From Bacteroidales bacterium (lineage in GTDB: Bacteria; Bacteroidota; Bacteroidia; Bacteroidales; ML635J-15), in the NCBI GenBank assembly GCA_028697515.1, contig JAQVEY010000073.1:1-8892 (forward strand): a DNA stretch of 8,892 nucleotides. The letters are read 5' to 3'. Positions 1 to 6,445 of the stretch are shown in pieces. The notes below the pieces were generated by a model, which saw only the letters and a list, made by a program, of their open reading frames with translations, did not search any database and had not been told where the DNA came from. Every line of letters starts with the position of its first letter. The first letter of the stretch is position 1. The position numbers were made by a program, and so were the translations under genes.

Positions 1-1326
1 AGTTAAGTCAGAATGTAAAAGTTCATATTCTTTTCCTGCAATGTTTGGATTATAAAAGATGAATTTTTTATTGTTTTCGTTCTTAACCTTGTAATAATGC
101 CAAATTTCGTATGGATATGCACTAGGCTCGTGCTTCGAGACATAAATATCATTAGGAACACCATATTGTAAATAAACACGTCCTCTGTCAGTTTCAAAAC
201 CTCTATTTATAGGTGTACGATAATTTCTATCAACATATTCAACCTGTTCTTTATACTGTCTCCATAATTCTCCAGGATTAACATTATTTCTTGATAGCCA
301 AAACTGTACGAAATAGCTTTGTAATTCATCAACACTAGCATATTTTACTTGGTAATCAATAAACCTTTGCTCTTCCATATCTGCAATAGGTCTTAGGCAA
401 GATACATATAGAATGAGTGAGTCTCTATTAGTCATTTCACCAGTAAAATTTGTCGAAATGTCAAAGTTTTTGATCATATCGTTTAAAGCAGTTAAATCAT
501 TTTGTTGAGAATTACTCCTCTGGAAGAAGAATTTTGTCTTTTGTAATGATATGTTTTCTCTGTTCTTTACTTCAATAACAAGATTATAATTGCCGGAAGG
601 TAAATTTTCGATATTTATTTCTCCGATATATGGGATAATCTCTGATGCAGTTAATTTCTTAAACCTACTATAATCTTCAAACTCTTTGTAAGTTTCAAAA
701 CTTTCGATAAAATATCTGACCATAAATTCACCCTGAATAAGTTTATCCGTGTTGTAAATTTCGGTATAGAAGCTAATCTTATTGAAGTTTTGAGGATAAA
801 AATTCGAAATATAGGGCAGGAGATCATATCCGTTTTTTGTAAGTGCTGAAATGTTCTCCGATGGAGTTATGCTTTCAATTAGCTGAATGCCACTAAATTG
901 AATGGTATTGGAGTTAAAATCTATCTGAATAATATCAACAAATTTATAGGCTTCCTGAGTTGAATTAATATCTTTTATCAACATTTCAAAATTATACATA
1001 CCGTTTGGCAGGCTGACACGCTGCAAATCAATAAAATTTGGTTTTGTGCCCGTAGTGTCATCTATTTCGGGGCTGCTAAGATTGTATTTGTCAACAGAAA
1101 TGATTTTGTCATTTGTTTTAAAAATCATTGTTATTTCAATTTCTGCCTTATACTTGCCATTCTCTCCTTTTACAAAAACAGCGGATTTCCCGATTGTACT
1201 TAGATAAGTTTCAATATAAGGTCCTTCGGGTGAATTAAAGCTAGCGTACATGAAGTATACTTCAAGATTAGCAAAACTTAATGTGCTTGCTAAAATAAGC
1301 ACAATGGCAATAAATAATTTTTTCAT
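1..1326 (-). CDS. GWxTD-domain exported protein, 3' end outside window
   Basis: An open frame starts at the ATG at 1326 and stays open for 442 codons to the left edge, so the C-terminus is missing. The N-terminus (MKKLFIAIVLILASTLSFA) is a typical Sec signal peptide, likely cleaved near residue 20, so the protein is exported. Residues 20 to about 330 look beta-rich and have no motif I can name. The C-terminal part carries the family signature: an FW pair at residues 342-343, then NRGFETDRGRVYLQYGVP around 374-391, followed by an aromatic segment (YPYEIWHYY). This is the GWxTD domain, here with Phe in place of the signature Trp (GFETD at 376-380). The family occurs in Bacteroidota and related phyla and has no established biochemical role that I know of. 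It follows the inositol-monophosphatase gene by 69 bp and is probably co-transcribed. Family assignment is fairly sure; function is unknown. Confidence 0.85.
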   Translation of the reverse strand, partial: MKKLFIAIVLILASTLSFANLEVYFMYASFNSPEGPYIETYLSTIGKSAVFVKGENGKYKAEIEITMIFKTNDKIISVDKYNLSSPEIDDTTGTKPNFIDLQRVSLPNGMYNFEMLIKDINSTQEAYKFVDIIQIDFNSNTIQFSGIQLIESITPSENISALTKNGYDLLPYISNFYPQNFNKISFYTEIYNTDKLIQGEFMVRYFIESFETYKEFEDYSRFKKLTASEIIPYIGEINIENLPSGNYNLVIEVKNRENISLQKTKFFFQRSNSQQNDLTALNDMIKNFDISTNFTGEMTNRDSLILYVSCLRPIADMEEQRFIDYQVKYASVDELQSYFVQFWLSRNNVNPGELWRQYKEQVEYVDRNYRTPINRGFETDRGRVYLQYGVPNDIYVSKHEPSAYPYEIWHYYKVKNENNKKFIFYNPNIAGKEYELLHSDLT

Positions 1327-1395
1327 AGCAGTAAAATTTATTATGCAATATAAGGCTTTTTTATAATAATATACTGTGAGGATGTGAAAATTTTG

Positions 1396-2190
1396 TTAAT
1401 CTTTCATAAATTTAATTACTACTGTACTAAATTCTGAAAAAATTCCGGAATTTGTAGCCACAATTTCTTTACCAAATAAATAATTATTTCCTCCCGTAAA
1501 ATCGCAAATTTTTCCACCTGCTTCTTTAATTATAACTATTCCAGCGGCCACGTCCCAGGCTTTTAGGTTGTATTCATAGAAACCGTCAAATCGTCCACAT
1601 GCAACGTAAGCCATATCAGTTGCTGCAGAACCTAAACGTCGAATACCTTGTGAGTGCTTTGTTATATGTTTTAATAAGTCTATATATTTATCAAGAGGTT
1701 TGAATTCATTATAGGGAAATCCTGTTGCTAAAAGCGAGTCTTTTAATATTACTGTTGTTGAAACCTTGATTTGTTTTTCGTTAAGCCAGGCTCCGCCATT
1801 TTTCCAGGCATAAAAACATTCGTCAAGGCCAACTTCATATACTACTCCAAGTACAATCTCGTCATTCTGTTTTAAGCCTATACTAACTGCACAGGGAAAA
1901 AATCCATGTATAAAATTTGTCGTGCCGTCAAGTGGGTCAATAATCCAATTAAATTCTTTTCCGATTTTTTCTGATGTACCTTCTTCTGTAATAAATCCAG
2001 CTTCAGGCAGAATGGACTCAAGCTTATTTACTATTGTTTGTTCACATAATTTGTCAATTTCTGTTACAAAATCATTCATTCCCTTTGTCTCGATACTATG
2101 TGCATTAACATTTTTAATATTACCGTGGATTATCTTTGCTGCTTCTTTGGCGATGTTAATAACCTGAAATGTTAAATATTGTAAATTCAT
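1396..2190 (-). CDS. Inositol monophosphatase family protein (SuhB-like)
   Basis: This 264-residue protein has the normal length for the Mg-dependent IMPase/SuhB family of the FIG superfamily. Visible motifs in order are NDFVTEID (39-46), the metal-binding acidic pair ITEE (67-70), motif 1 DPLDGTTNF (85-93) with metal ligands D85 and D88, RRLGSAATD (184-192), and motif 2 AWDVAAG (211-217) with D213 followed by EAGG (223-226). All expected metal ligands are present, so it should be an active cytoplasmic phosphatase. The family hydrolyses myo-inositol 1-phosphate or related sugar phosphates and nucleotides, and the true substrate cannot be read from sequence. A CysQ-like 3'-phosphoadenosine phosphatase is less likely, given the canonical IMPase motifs. 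It begins 15 nt after the mtaB stop, which suggests one transcript. No clear ribosome binding site precedes the ATG. Confidence 0.93.
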   Translation of the reverse strand: MNLQYLTFQVINIAKEAAKIIHGNIKNVNAHSIETKGMNDFVTEIDKLCEQTIVNKLESILPEAGFITEEGTSEKIGKEFNWIIDPLDGTTNFIHGFFPCAVSIGLKQNDEIVLGVVYEVGLDECFYAWKNGGAWLNEKQIKVSTTVILKDSLLATGFPYNEFKPLDKYIDLLKHITKHSQGIRRLGSAATDMAYVACGRFDGFYEYNLKAWDVAAGIVIIKEAGGKICDFTGGNNYLFGKEIVATNSGIFSEFSTVVIKFMKD

Positions 2191-2205
2191 ATCAATATAA
2201 TTTAT

Positions 2206-3510
2206 TTATTGGACTATATTAGCAATAACAGTTTCTTTATCTGCAAATCCTGTAATCTTAACTTTAGTAATCTCATTAATTAGATTTTTATTAAAGTCAA
2301 TTTCTACTTTTATGTAGTTCTCAGTATATCCGTATATTTTCCCATTCTTCTTAGTTGATTCAAATAATACATTAAAGTCTTTTCCTATTTGTGATTTGAT
2401 AAAATTCTCGTGCTTTATATCGGATATTTCAGTAATTATTTTTGCTCTTTCTTGTTTTTGCTGAGGTCTTACTATAGGTTTGAAGTTCAATGCTCTTGTG
2501 TTTTCACGTTCTGAATATTGAAAATGATGAATAAAAGAAATGTCTAGCGATTTGACAAATTCTACAGTCTTATCAAACATTTCGTCGGTTTCTCCATTTA
2601 CTCCTACAATAAGGTCAATGCCAATGAATGCATCAGGAATTAGAGATTTTATTTTAGTGATTTTTGAGAAAAATAAAGCTGTGTCATAATTTCTGTTCAT
2701 AAGTTTCAGCATTTCATCACAACCTGATTGCAGAGGAATATGAAAATGGGGCAGTATTCTATTTTCTTTAGCCGCAAATTCGATAATATCATCAGTGAGT
2801 AATTCAGGCTCGACACTGCCAATTCTGTATCTTTCTATTCCTTCAATTTTTACGAGTTCTTTTAGCAAATCTAAGAAGGTTTCGCCTGTGGATTTACCAA
2901 AATCACCAATATTAACACCTGAAATGATAATTTCTTTAATTCCTTCTTTTGCAACAGATTTGGCTTGTTCTACTGTTTCTTTAATGCTTTGATTTCGACT
3001 TCGGCCACGCGCGTAAGGAATTGTACAGTAAGCACAGAAATTATCGCAACCGTCCTGAACTTTAAGAAAAGCTCTAGTTCTGTCTCCCTTCGATATAGCA
3101 GGGAAGAAGGTTTTCATTTCTTTATGGTCGCTAGTAAAGACATTTGTATTTTCAGTTTTGTTTGCTGAATCAATTATTCTTTCTATTTCTAACTTATTGT
3201 TTGCTCCAAATATATAATCAACGCCAGTAATATTTTTTATTTCTTCGGGTTTTAGTTGAGCATAACAGCCTGTAACAATTATAATTGCATTTGGATTTAA
3301 ATTTATTGCACGTGAGATTGCATTTCTACTTTTTTTGTTGGCATTTGATGTAACGGAACAAGTGTTAATAACATAGAAATCTGCAACTTCGTTGAAGCCA
3401 ATGATTTTAATTCCACGCGAAATGAAAAATCTGGAAACTGTTGATGTCTCAGCAAAGTTTAGTTTGCAGCCAAGGGTGTAAAAAGCAACTTTTTTTGAGA
3501 AGTTATACAT
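2206..3510 (-). CDS. mtaB: tRNA (N6-L-threonylcarbamoyladenosine(37)-C2)-methylthiotransferase MtaB
   Basis: MtaB is a radical SAM enzyme that converts t6A37 to ms2t6A37 in tRNAs reading ANN codons. With the start chosen here the protein has 434 residues. The N-terminal methylthiotransferase domain supplies three cluster cysteines: C15 in GCKLN, C51 in NTCSVT and C82 in TGCYAQ. The radical SAM domain has CDNFCAYC, with C155, C159 and C162 binding the SAM-ligating [4Fe-4S] cluster. The HIPLQSGCDEML motif (257-268) and a C-terminal TRAM-like segment (about 375-430) follow. GCKLN, rather than the GCQMN of MiaB, favours MtaB over MiaB or RimO. An in-frame TTG at 3561 would add 17 residues, but it lies inside the upstream terminator hairpin and the added residues do not resemble the family. 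The ATG at 3510 puts MYNFSKKVAFYTLGCK at the N-terminus as expected. The gene heads the mtaB, phosphatase, GWxTD group. Confidence 0.94.
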   Translation of the reverse strand: MYNFSKKVAFYTLGCKLNFAETSTVSRFFISRGIKIIGFNEVADFYVINTCSVTSNANKKSRNAISRAINLNPNAIIIVTGCYAQLKPEEIKNITGVDYIFGANNKLEIERIIDSANKTENTNVFTSDHKEMKTFFPAISKGDRTRAFLKVQDGCDNFCAYCTIPYARGRSRNQSIKETVEQAKSVAKEGIKEIIISGVNIGDFGKSTGETFLDLLKELVKIEGIERYRIGSVEPELLTDDIIEFAAKENRILPHFHIPLQSGCDEMLKLMNRNYDTALFFSKITKIKSLIPDAFIGIDLIVGVNGETDEMFDKTVEFVKSLDISFIHHFQYSERENTRALNFKPIVRPQQKQERAKIITEISDIKHENFIKSQIGKDFNVLFESTKKNGKIYGYTENYIKVEIDFNKNLINEITKVKITGFADKETVIANIVQ

Positions 3511-3522
3511 ACAAATATTTGT
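3511..3522. promoter_or_regulatory. 12-bp perfect palindrome abutting the mtaB start
   Basis: ACAAATATTTGT is a perfect palindrome directly next to the mtaB ATG. It sits in the only 35 bp available for an mtaB promoter between the upstream terminator and the start codon. Just upstream (3525-3532, minus strand) is TATTTTCG, one mismatch from the Bacteroidota TAnnTTTG -7 element. An operator role is possible, but short palindromes arise easily in such AT-rich DNA, so this is a weak call. Confidence 0.2.
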
Positions 3523-3545
3523 TACGAAAATACTATTTTGATTCG

Positions 3546-3570
3546 AAAAAAAAAGCCTCAATCTGAGGCT
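3546..3570 (-). terminator. Rho-independent terminator after the serpin cluster
   Basis: Read on the minus strand, AGCCTCA and TGAGGCT form a 7-bp stem (arms 3564-3570 and 3554-3560) around a 3-nt loop, followed by a run of eight to nine T. It lies about 21 nt past the stop of the Cys-rich lipoprotein gene and ends that cluster before mtaB begins. Confidence 0.85.
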
Positions 3571-3591
3571 CTATTTTTTATTTATGTTTTT

Positions 3592-4158
3592 TTACTCAGT
3601 TGTATGACCTTTACAATCGTTTTTATGCTCACCGCAACCCGATTTATTCTTGTCACCACAGCAACCCGATTCTTTCTTATCGCCGCAGCATTTATGGCCT
3701 TTTTTATCACCACAATTACATTGCTCAACTTTTGAGACTTCAACAAAATATTGAACTTCGATATCATGATGAACTTCAGCTTCTGTATTCTCTACTTCAA
3801 CAGATTTGAGCGTGCCGTATAGAATTACATGTTTGTCAAGCAATTCTTGATCGAAAGCCCCCAGATCATCGTTAGCTTTACCAATTATAAGAATGCTATC
3901 GTTATCAGGATTTGCAACAAAAATATTTTTACCCGAATGCTGACAAACATGAATGCACTTTCCACAAACTTTAACTTCTTTGCCAACAAAAGTATCAAGA
4001 TTTGCAAGTAATGAGTCAACTGTAATCATGTCTTTGCAGGCTGTTTTGTCACACTCTTCTTGTTTATTACAACATTCGTCATCTGTTTTCTTTGTTTCCA
4101 CATTATTACATGCAAAAAACATCATCGCGGGAATTGCTAAATAAAATAGTTTTTTCAT
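3592..4158 (-). CDS. Cysteine-rich lipoprotein with OB-like core and CCGDK repeat tail
   Basis: This is an uncharacterised protein of 188 residues. The N-terminus MKKLFYLAIPAMMFFAC ends in a lipobox-like FFAC with lipidation Cys17, so it is probably anchored in the inner or outer membrane. A short Cys-rich linker follows (C29, C30, C36, C41). The central segment, about 46-145, reads as a beta-barrel/OB-like domain: DTFVGKEVKV, then CGKCIHVCQHSGK (65-77), and later LDKHVILYGTLKSV. The cluster C65, C68, C72 with H70 and H74 looks suited to binding a metal or redox cofactor. The tail from residue 147 repeats CCGDKxxSG-type units and ends in EHKNDCKGH. The whole protein has 16 Cys and 8 His. It is the last gene of the serpin cluster, 23 nt after the previous gene, and a terminator follows. 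Metal binding is an inference; a role for the tail in storage or sensing is unproven. Confidence 0.85.
   Translation of the reverse strand: MKKLFYLAIPAMMFFACNNVETKKTDDECCNKQEECDKTACKDMITVDSLLANLDTFVGKEVKVCGKCIHVCQHSGKNIFVANPDNDSILIIGKANDDLGAFDQELLDKHVILYGTLKSVEVENTEAEVHHDIEVQYFVEVSKVEQCNCGDKKGHKCCGDKKESGCCGDKNKSGCGEHKNDCKGHTTE
3635..3715 (-). repeat. 27-bp tandem repeat coding for CCGDK units
   Basis: Two adjacent 27-bp units (3635-3661 and 3662-3688) share the opening CAACCCGATT on the plus strand and differ at about five positions. A third, more diverged unit follows (3689-3715). The unit length is a multiple of three and encodes the 9-residue CCGDKxxSG motif in the lipoprotein tail, so copy number can change without breaking the frame. 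Confidence 0.75.
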
Positions 4159-4181
4159 TTTTTTAAGTTTTAAGTTTGTAT

Positions 4182-4604
4182 TTAGTTATTATCTGATTTA
4201 CAATTTTCTGTTTGTGTTACTTCGAACATAGAGAATTCCCATTCAGCATCTTCTTTTGAGAATATTTCAATGTCGTTTGTTTTTAATTCAAAAACTAGTC
4301 CGTGTAATTTTCCGGCTTTGACTGATTTTTTTGGAATGCAGACTTCAATTCCTTCGCTAGTGTATCTTGTTGTATAGCCAGTTGAATATTCGATTTTAAA
4401 TCTGATGATCACAGGGTAGTCATTTGTATTTTTGAATTTTAGTCTTAGTTGAGCTGGACTATCTTTCTTGAAGTGTTTTTCGTGCACAACTTTATAATAT
4501 ACATTTACACCATTTTTTGTTTCAAGTTGATTTTTATAAGCACATTGAGCATTTGTCAGTATTCCCAAAATCAGGAGTATTGATAGTAATAATGATTTTT
4601 TCAT
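4182..4604 (-). CDS. Small exported protein of unknown function
   Basis: I do not recognise this 140-residue protein. Its N-terminus (MKKSLLLSILLILGILTNA) is a clear Sec signal peptide, probably cut before Q20 or C21. The residues before C21 (NAQ) do not form a good lipobox, so a soluble periplasmic or secreted form is more likely than a lipoprotein. The mature part contains LRLKFKNTNDYPVIIRFKIE (53-72), a pattern of alternating hydrophobic strands seen in immunoglobulin-like beta-sandwich domains; later segments (102-110, 122-131) also look like strands. It has three Cys (C21, C89, C135). The gene begins 19 nt after the serpin stop and ends 23 nt before the Cys-rich lipoprotein gene, so the three are almost certainly one transcript. 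The fold is an inference from pattern only. Confidence 0.8.
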   Translation of the reverse strand: MKKSLLLSILLILGILTNAQCAYKNQLETKNGVNVYYKVVHEKHFKKDSPAQLRLKFKNTNDYPVIIRFKIEYSTGYTTRYTSEGIEVCIPKKSVKAGKLHGLVFELKTNDIEIFSKEDAEWEFSMFEVTQTENCKSDNN

Positions 4605-4623
4605 TTATTGGAGCTATTAAATA

Positions 4624-5796
4624 CTATGGATTATTAAATTTTCCTAAAAACAATACAGAACCTTTAAAATGTTCTTTTATAAGAAATACAAATGGTTTGT
4701 TTAAATTTAAATAAATAACTTCTTCGCCGTTTTTCTGTCTAACAACCACAGCAGTTGCGGCTGCAGCTTCAGTTCCTTTTTCGTCAACTTCGATAAATGA
4801 CTGATGAATAACATCATCAATCATCAAATCGCTGCGTCCTGTCATATTATTAAAATTAGCACTAGTTGTAAACGCTGATATCATACCCATTGACATCAAG
4901 GCTTCTTTAAGTTTATACTTTTCTTCAATTTTAAATTTGGGCATTTGCAAATCTACTTTTGCCTTTTTCATTTGTTTCTCAATCAAACAAAACTCTTCGT
5001 AATTGAATGTCTGGCAAAAGTCATTTATATTAGTTGAATCAGAGGGCAAAATTATAAACATCGAAGCCAGACTATCTTTATATGGGATTTCAATAATTTC
5101 CAGTTTTTCGTTAGCGAAATAGTTGTATTTCTCTCGGATATTCATAAAATAAGCAATGTATTGTCTGTATGTTCCATAAAACATCATTTGTCTGGTTTTG
5201 TCTGCCGGGAATTCGTGAGCCCAGTCAGCTTTAAAGTGAATTGCATTTAGTAATACCAGACGGGTTAATTCATCCAGAGAGTTTTGATCGAGTAACTCTT
5301 CAATTTTATTGTTAGTATTATCCATTACCCATTTATTTATTTGCTTTCTTGCTTCCTCACGATTTACAGCATCTTTGAAGTCTGCAGATTTGATTTCGGC
5401 CTTATAATCTTTCAGCAAAGCAAAATAGGAATCAAGGAAATGGTATTTTTCTTGAGCAACTGCCGCATTAACAATTTTAAAAAGACCTTGTTTGACATTG
5501 CAGTAATAATTTAGCAATTCAGTAATTTCTTTATGTGATAAGTCTTGGTTTTTAGTAAATCTCAAAACCTTTCTCATTTCTTTTGCTGTTTTACCTTTAG
5601 CTCCGTCGTATGCCATCGAAAGAGCAGATGAAATACTTATCGGACTTATAAACACATTAGTTGTATCAGTTTTACATATTTCGGCAAAGAGTTCAAAAGC
5701 AAATTCATTGTTGTTATTAACAATGTTTGTCTTGGATTGAGAAGAGCTTGTTTTTGCTATAACCAAACTCAAAATAATAAATGGTATGTATTTCAT
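4624..5796 (-). CDS. Exported serpin, predicted inhibitory
   Basis: Serpins are suicide inhibitors that trap serine or cysteine proteases after cleavage of the reactive-centre loop. This 390-residue protein has normal serpin length. Residues 1 to about 20 (YIPFIILSLVIA core) form a signal peptide, so it acts outside the cytoplasm. Conserved blocks are NVFISPISISSALSMAYDGA (47-66), NAIHFKADW (184-192), the hinge EKGTEAAAATA (339-349) and the C-terminal signature LNLNKPFVFLI (363-373), which fits the PROSITE serpin pattern. The hinge has Gly at P15, Thr at P14 and small residues from P12 to P9, typical of inhibitory members. Counting 17 residues from E339 places P1 at K355 (Lys-Asn bond), with R353 at P3, suggesting a trypsin-like target. 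The loop is two residues longer than in human alpha-1-antitrypsin up to NKPF, so P1 could shift slightly. It leads a three-gene cluster of exported proteins. Confidence 0.95.
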   Translation of the reverse strand: MKYIPFIILSLVIAKTSSSQSKTNIVNNNNEFAFELFAEICKTDTTNVFISPISISSALSMAYDGAKGKTAKEMRKVLRFTKNQDLSHKEITELLNYYCNVKQGLFKIVNAAVAQEKYHFLDSYFALLKDYKAEIKSADFKDAVNREEARKQINKWVMDNTNNKIEELLDQNSLDELTRLVLLNAIHFKADWAHEFPADKTRQMMFYGTYRQYIAYFMNIREKYNYFANEKLEIIEIPYKDSLASMFIILPSDSTNINDFCQTFNYEEFCLIEKQMKKAKVDLQMPKFKIEEKYKLKEALMSMGMISAFTTSANFNNMTGRSDLMIDDVIHQSFIEVDEKGTEAAAATAVVVRQKNGEEVIYLNLNKPFVFLIKEHFKGSVLFLGKFNNP

Positions 5797-5815
5797 CTCT
5801 ATAAATTTATAAGGT

Positions 5816-5823
5816 CAAAATTA
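5816..5823 (-). promoter_or_regulatory. Possible Bacteroidota -7 element for the serpin cluster
   Basis: Minus-strand TAATTTTG matches the Bacteroidota consensus TAnnTTTG exactly and lies 19 nt before the serpin ATG, which would give a very short leader. No TTTG -33 element is present at the usual spacing, and this motif occurs by chance in AT-rich DNA, so the call is tentative. Confidence 0.3.
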
Positions 5824-5856
5824 CAATTTTATTTTGAAATTCCTTATATATTTTTT

Positions 5857-5926
5857 ATGCAATTGTAGGTTTGATTCATGATTCGACTGCGCTGACCAAC
5901 CATGAATCAAACCTACATAATTGCAT
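5857..5926. repeat. Long imperfect inverted repeat (MITE/REP-like element)
   Basis: The arms GTAGGTTTGATTCATG (5865-5880) and CATGAATCAAACCTAC (5901-5916) are perfectly complementary over 16 bp. Outer arms ATGCAATT (5857-5864) and AATTGCAT (5919-5926) pair for 8 more bp, with a 2-nt AT bulge on the right. The 20-nt loop (5881-5900) is more GC-rich than its surroundings. The element fills about half of the spacer between pyrI and the serpin gene. No T-run follows on either strand, so it is not a standard intrinsic terminator. No target-site duplication is evident. It could be a dispersed palindromic repeat, a mobile miniature element, or an mRNA-processing hairpin between pyrBI and the serpin genes. 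The structure is certain; the class is an inference. Confidence 0.8.
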
Positions 5927-5950
5927 GTATTAAAGGATAAATAAATATTG

Positions 5951-6409
5951 TTACCTAATTACCTCAATATTATCCTGACCGGTGGTTTTTTCGCAGTAGT
6001 AACATTTTAGATTTACTTTACCGTCTTTTACGTGAACAGAAAATTTGGTTTCGACCTTTTCGTGATTTGTAATACATTTTGGATTAATACACTTAATAAA
6101 TGTACTTACTGTTTCTGGTAATTCAACCTTTTTCTTTTCAACTACCTGATAATCTCTTATAATGTTAATTACAGCATTTGGGTCAATAAGAGCAATTTTG
6201 TTTACGTCTTCCATGGATGGAAATTTGTCGGCTATCTTTATGATTGCTTTCTTCCCATATTTTTTACTATCGAGGTTGTTTCCGATAAAAATCTGGGTAT
6301 CTAATTTTTCTATTTCAATAATTGACATAATCTTATATAGGCTCGATGCTTGAATATGATCGATAACAGTCCCTTTTTCGATTGCCTTTACTTTTAATTC
6401 GCTTTTCAT
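5951..6409 (-). CDS. pyrI: Aspartate carbamoyltransferase regulatory chain PyrI
   Basis: PyrI is the allosteric subunit of class B aspartate transcarbamoylase. It binds ATP and CTP and links catalytic trimers into the dodecamer. The 152-residue length matches the family. The N-terminal nucleotide domain has GTVIDHI (13-19), with D17, K58 and K92 aligning with E. coli D19, K60 and K94 by a constant two-residue offset. DPNAVINIIRDYQVV (76-90) is the usual domain boundary block. The C-terminal zinc domain keeps all four ligands, C107, C112, C136 and C139, in CINPKC and CYYC, again offset by two from E. coli. Both nucleotide control and zinc-dependent assembly with PyrB are therefore expected. 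The gene starts 36 nt after the pyrB stop, so the two form a pyrBI operon. Confidence 0.97.
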   Translation of the reverse strand: MKSELKVKAIEKGTVIDHIQASSLYKIMSIIEIEKLDTQIFIGNNLDSKKYGKKAIIKIADKFPSMEDVNKIALIDPNAVINIIRDYQVVEKKKVELPETVSTFIKCINPKCITNHEKVETKFSVHVKDGKVNLKCYYCEKTTGQDNIEVIR

Positions 6410-6445
6410 ACTTATATTTTTTTACTCAATGAATTACAATTTACT

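Noticed and set aside
3635..3715. Short direct repeats as a CRISPR array
   Set aside because: The repeats are contiguous without spacers, in frame, and encode a repeated protein motif.
3582..3767. Alternative minus-strand frame within the Cys-rich lipoprotein gene
   Set aside because: It overlaps the repeat tail in another frame, is low-complexity (basic, repeat-derived), and has no independent support.
5857..5926. The inverted repeat as an intrinsic terminator of pyrBI or an integron attC site
   Set aside because: No T-run follows the stem on either strand, and there is no recognisable attC core sequence or integron gene context.
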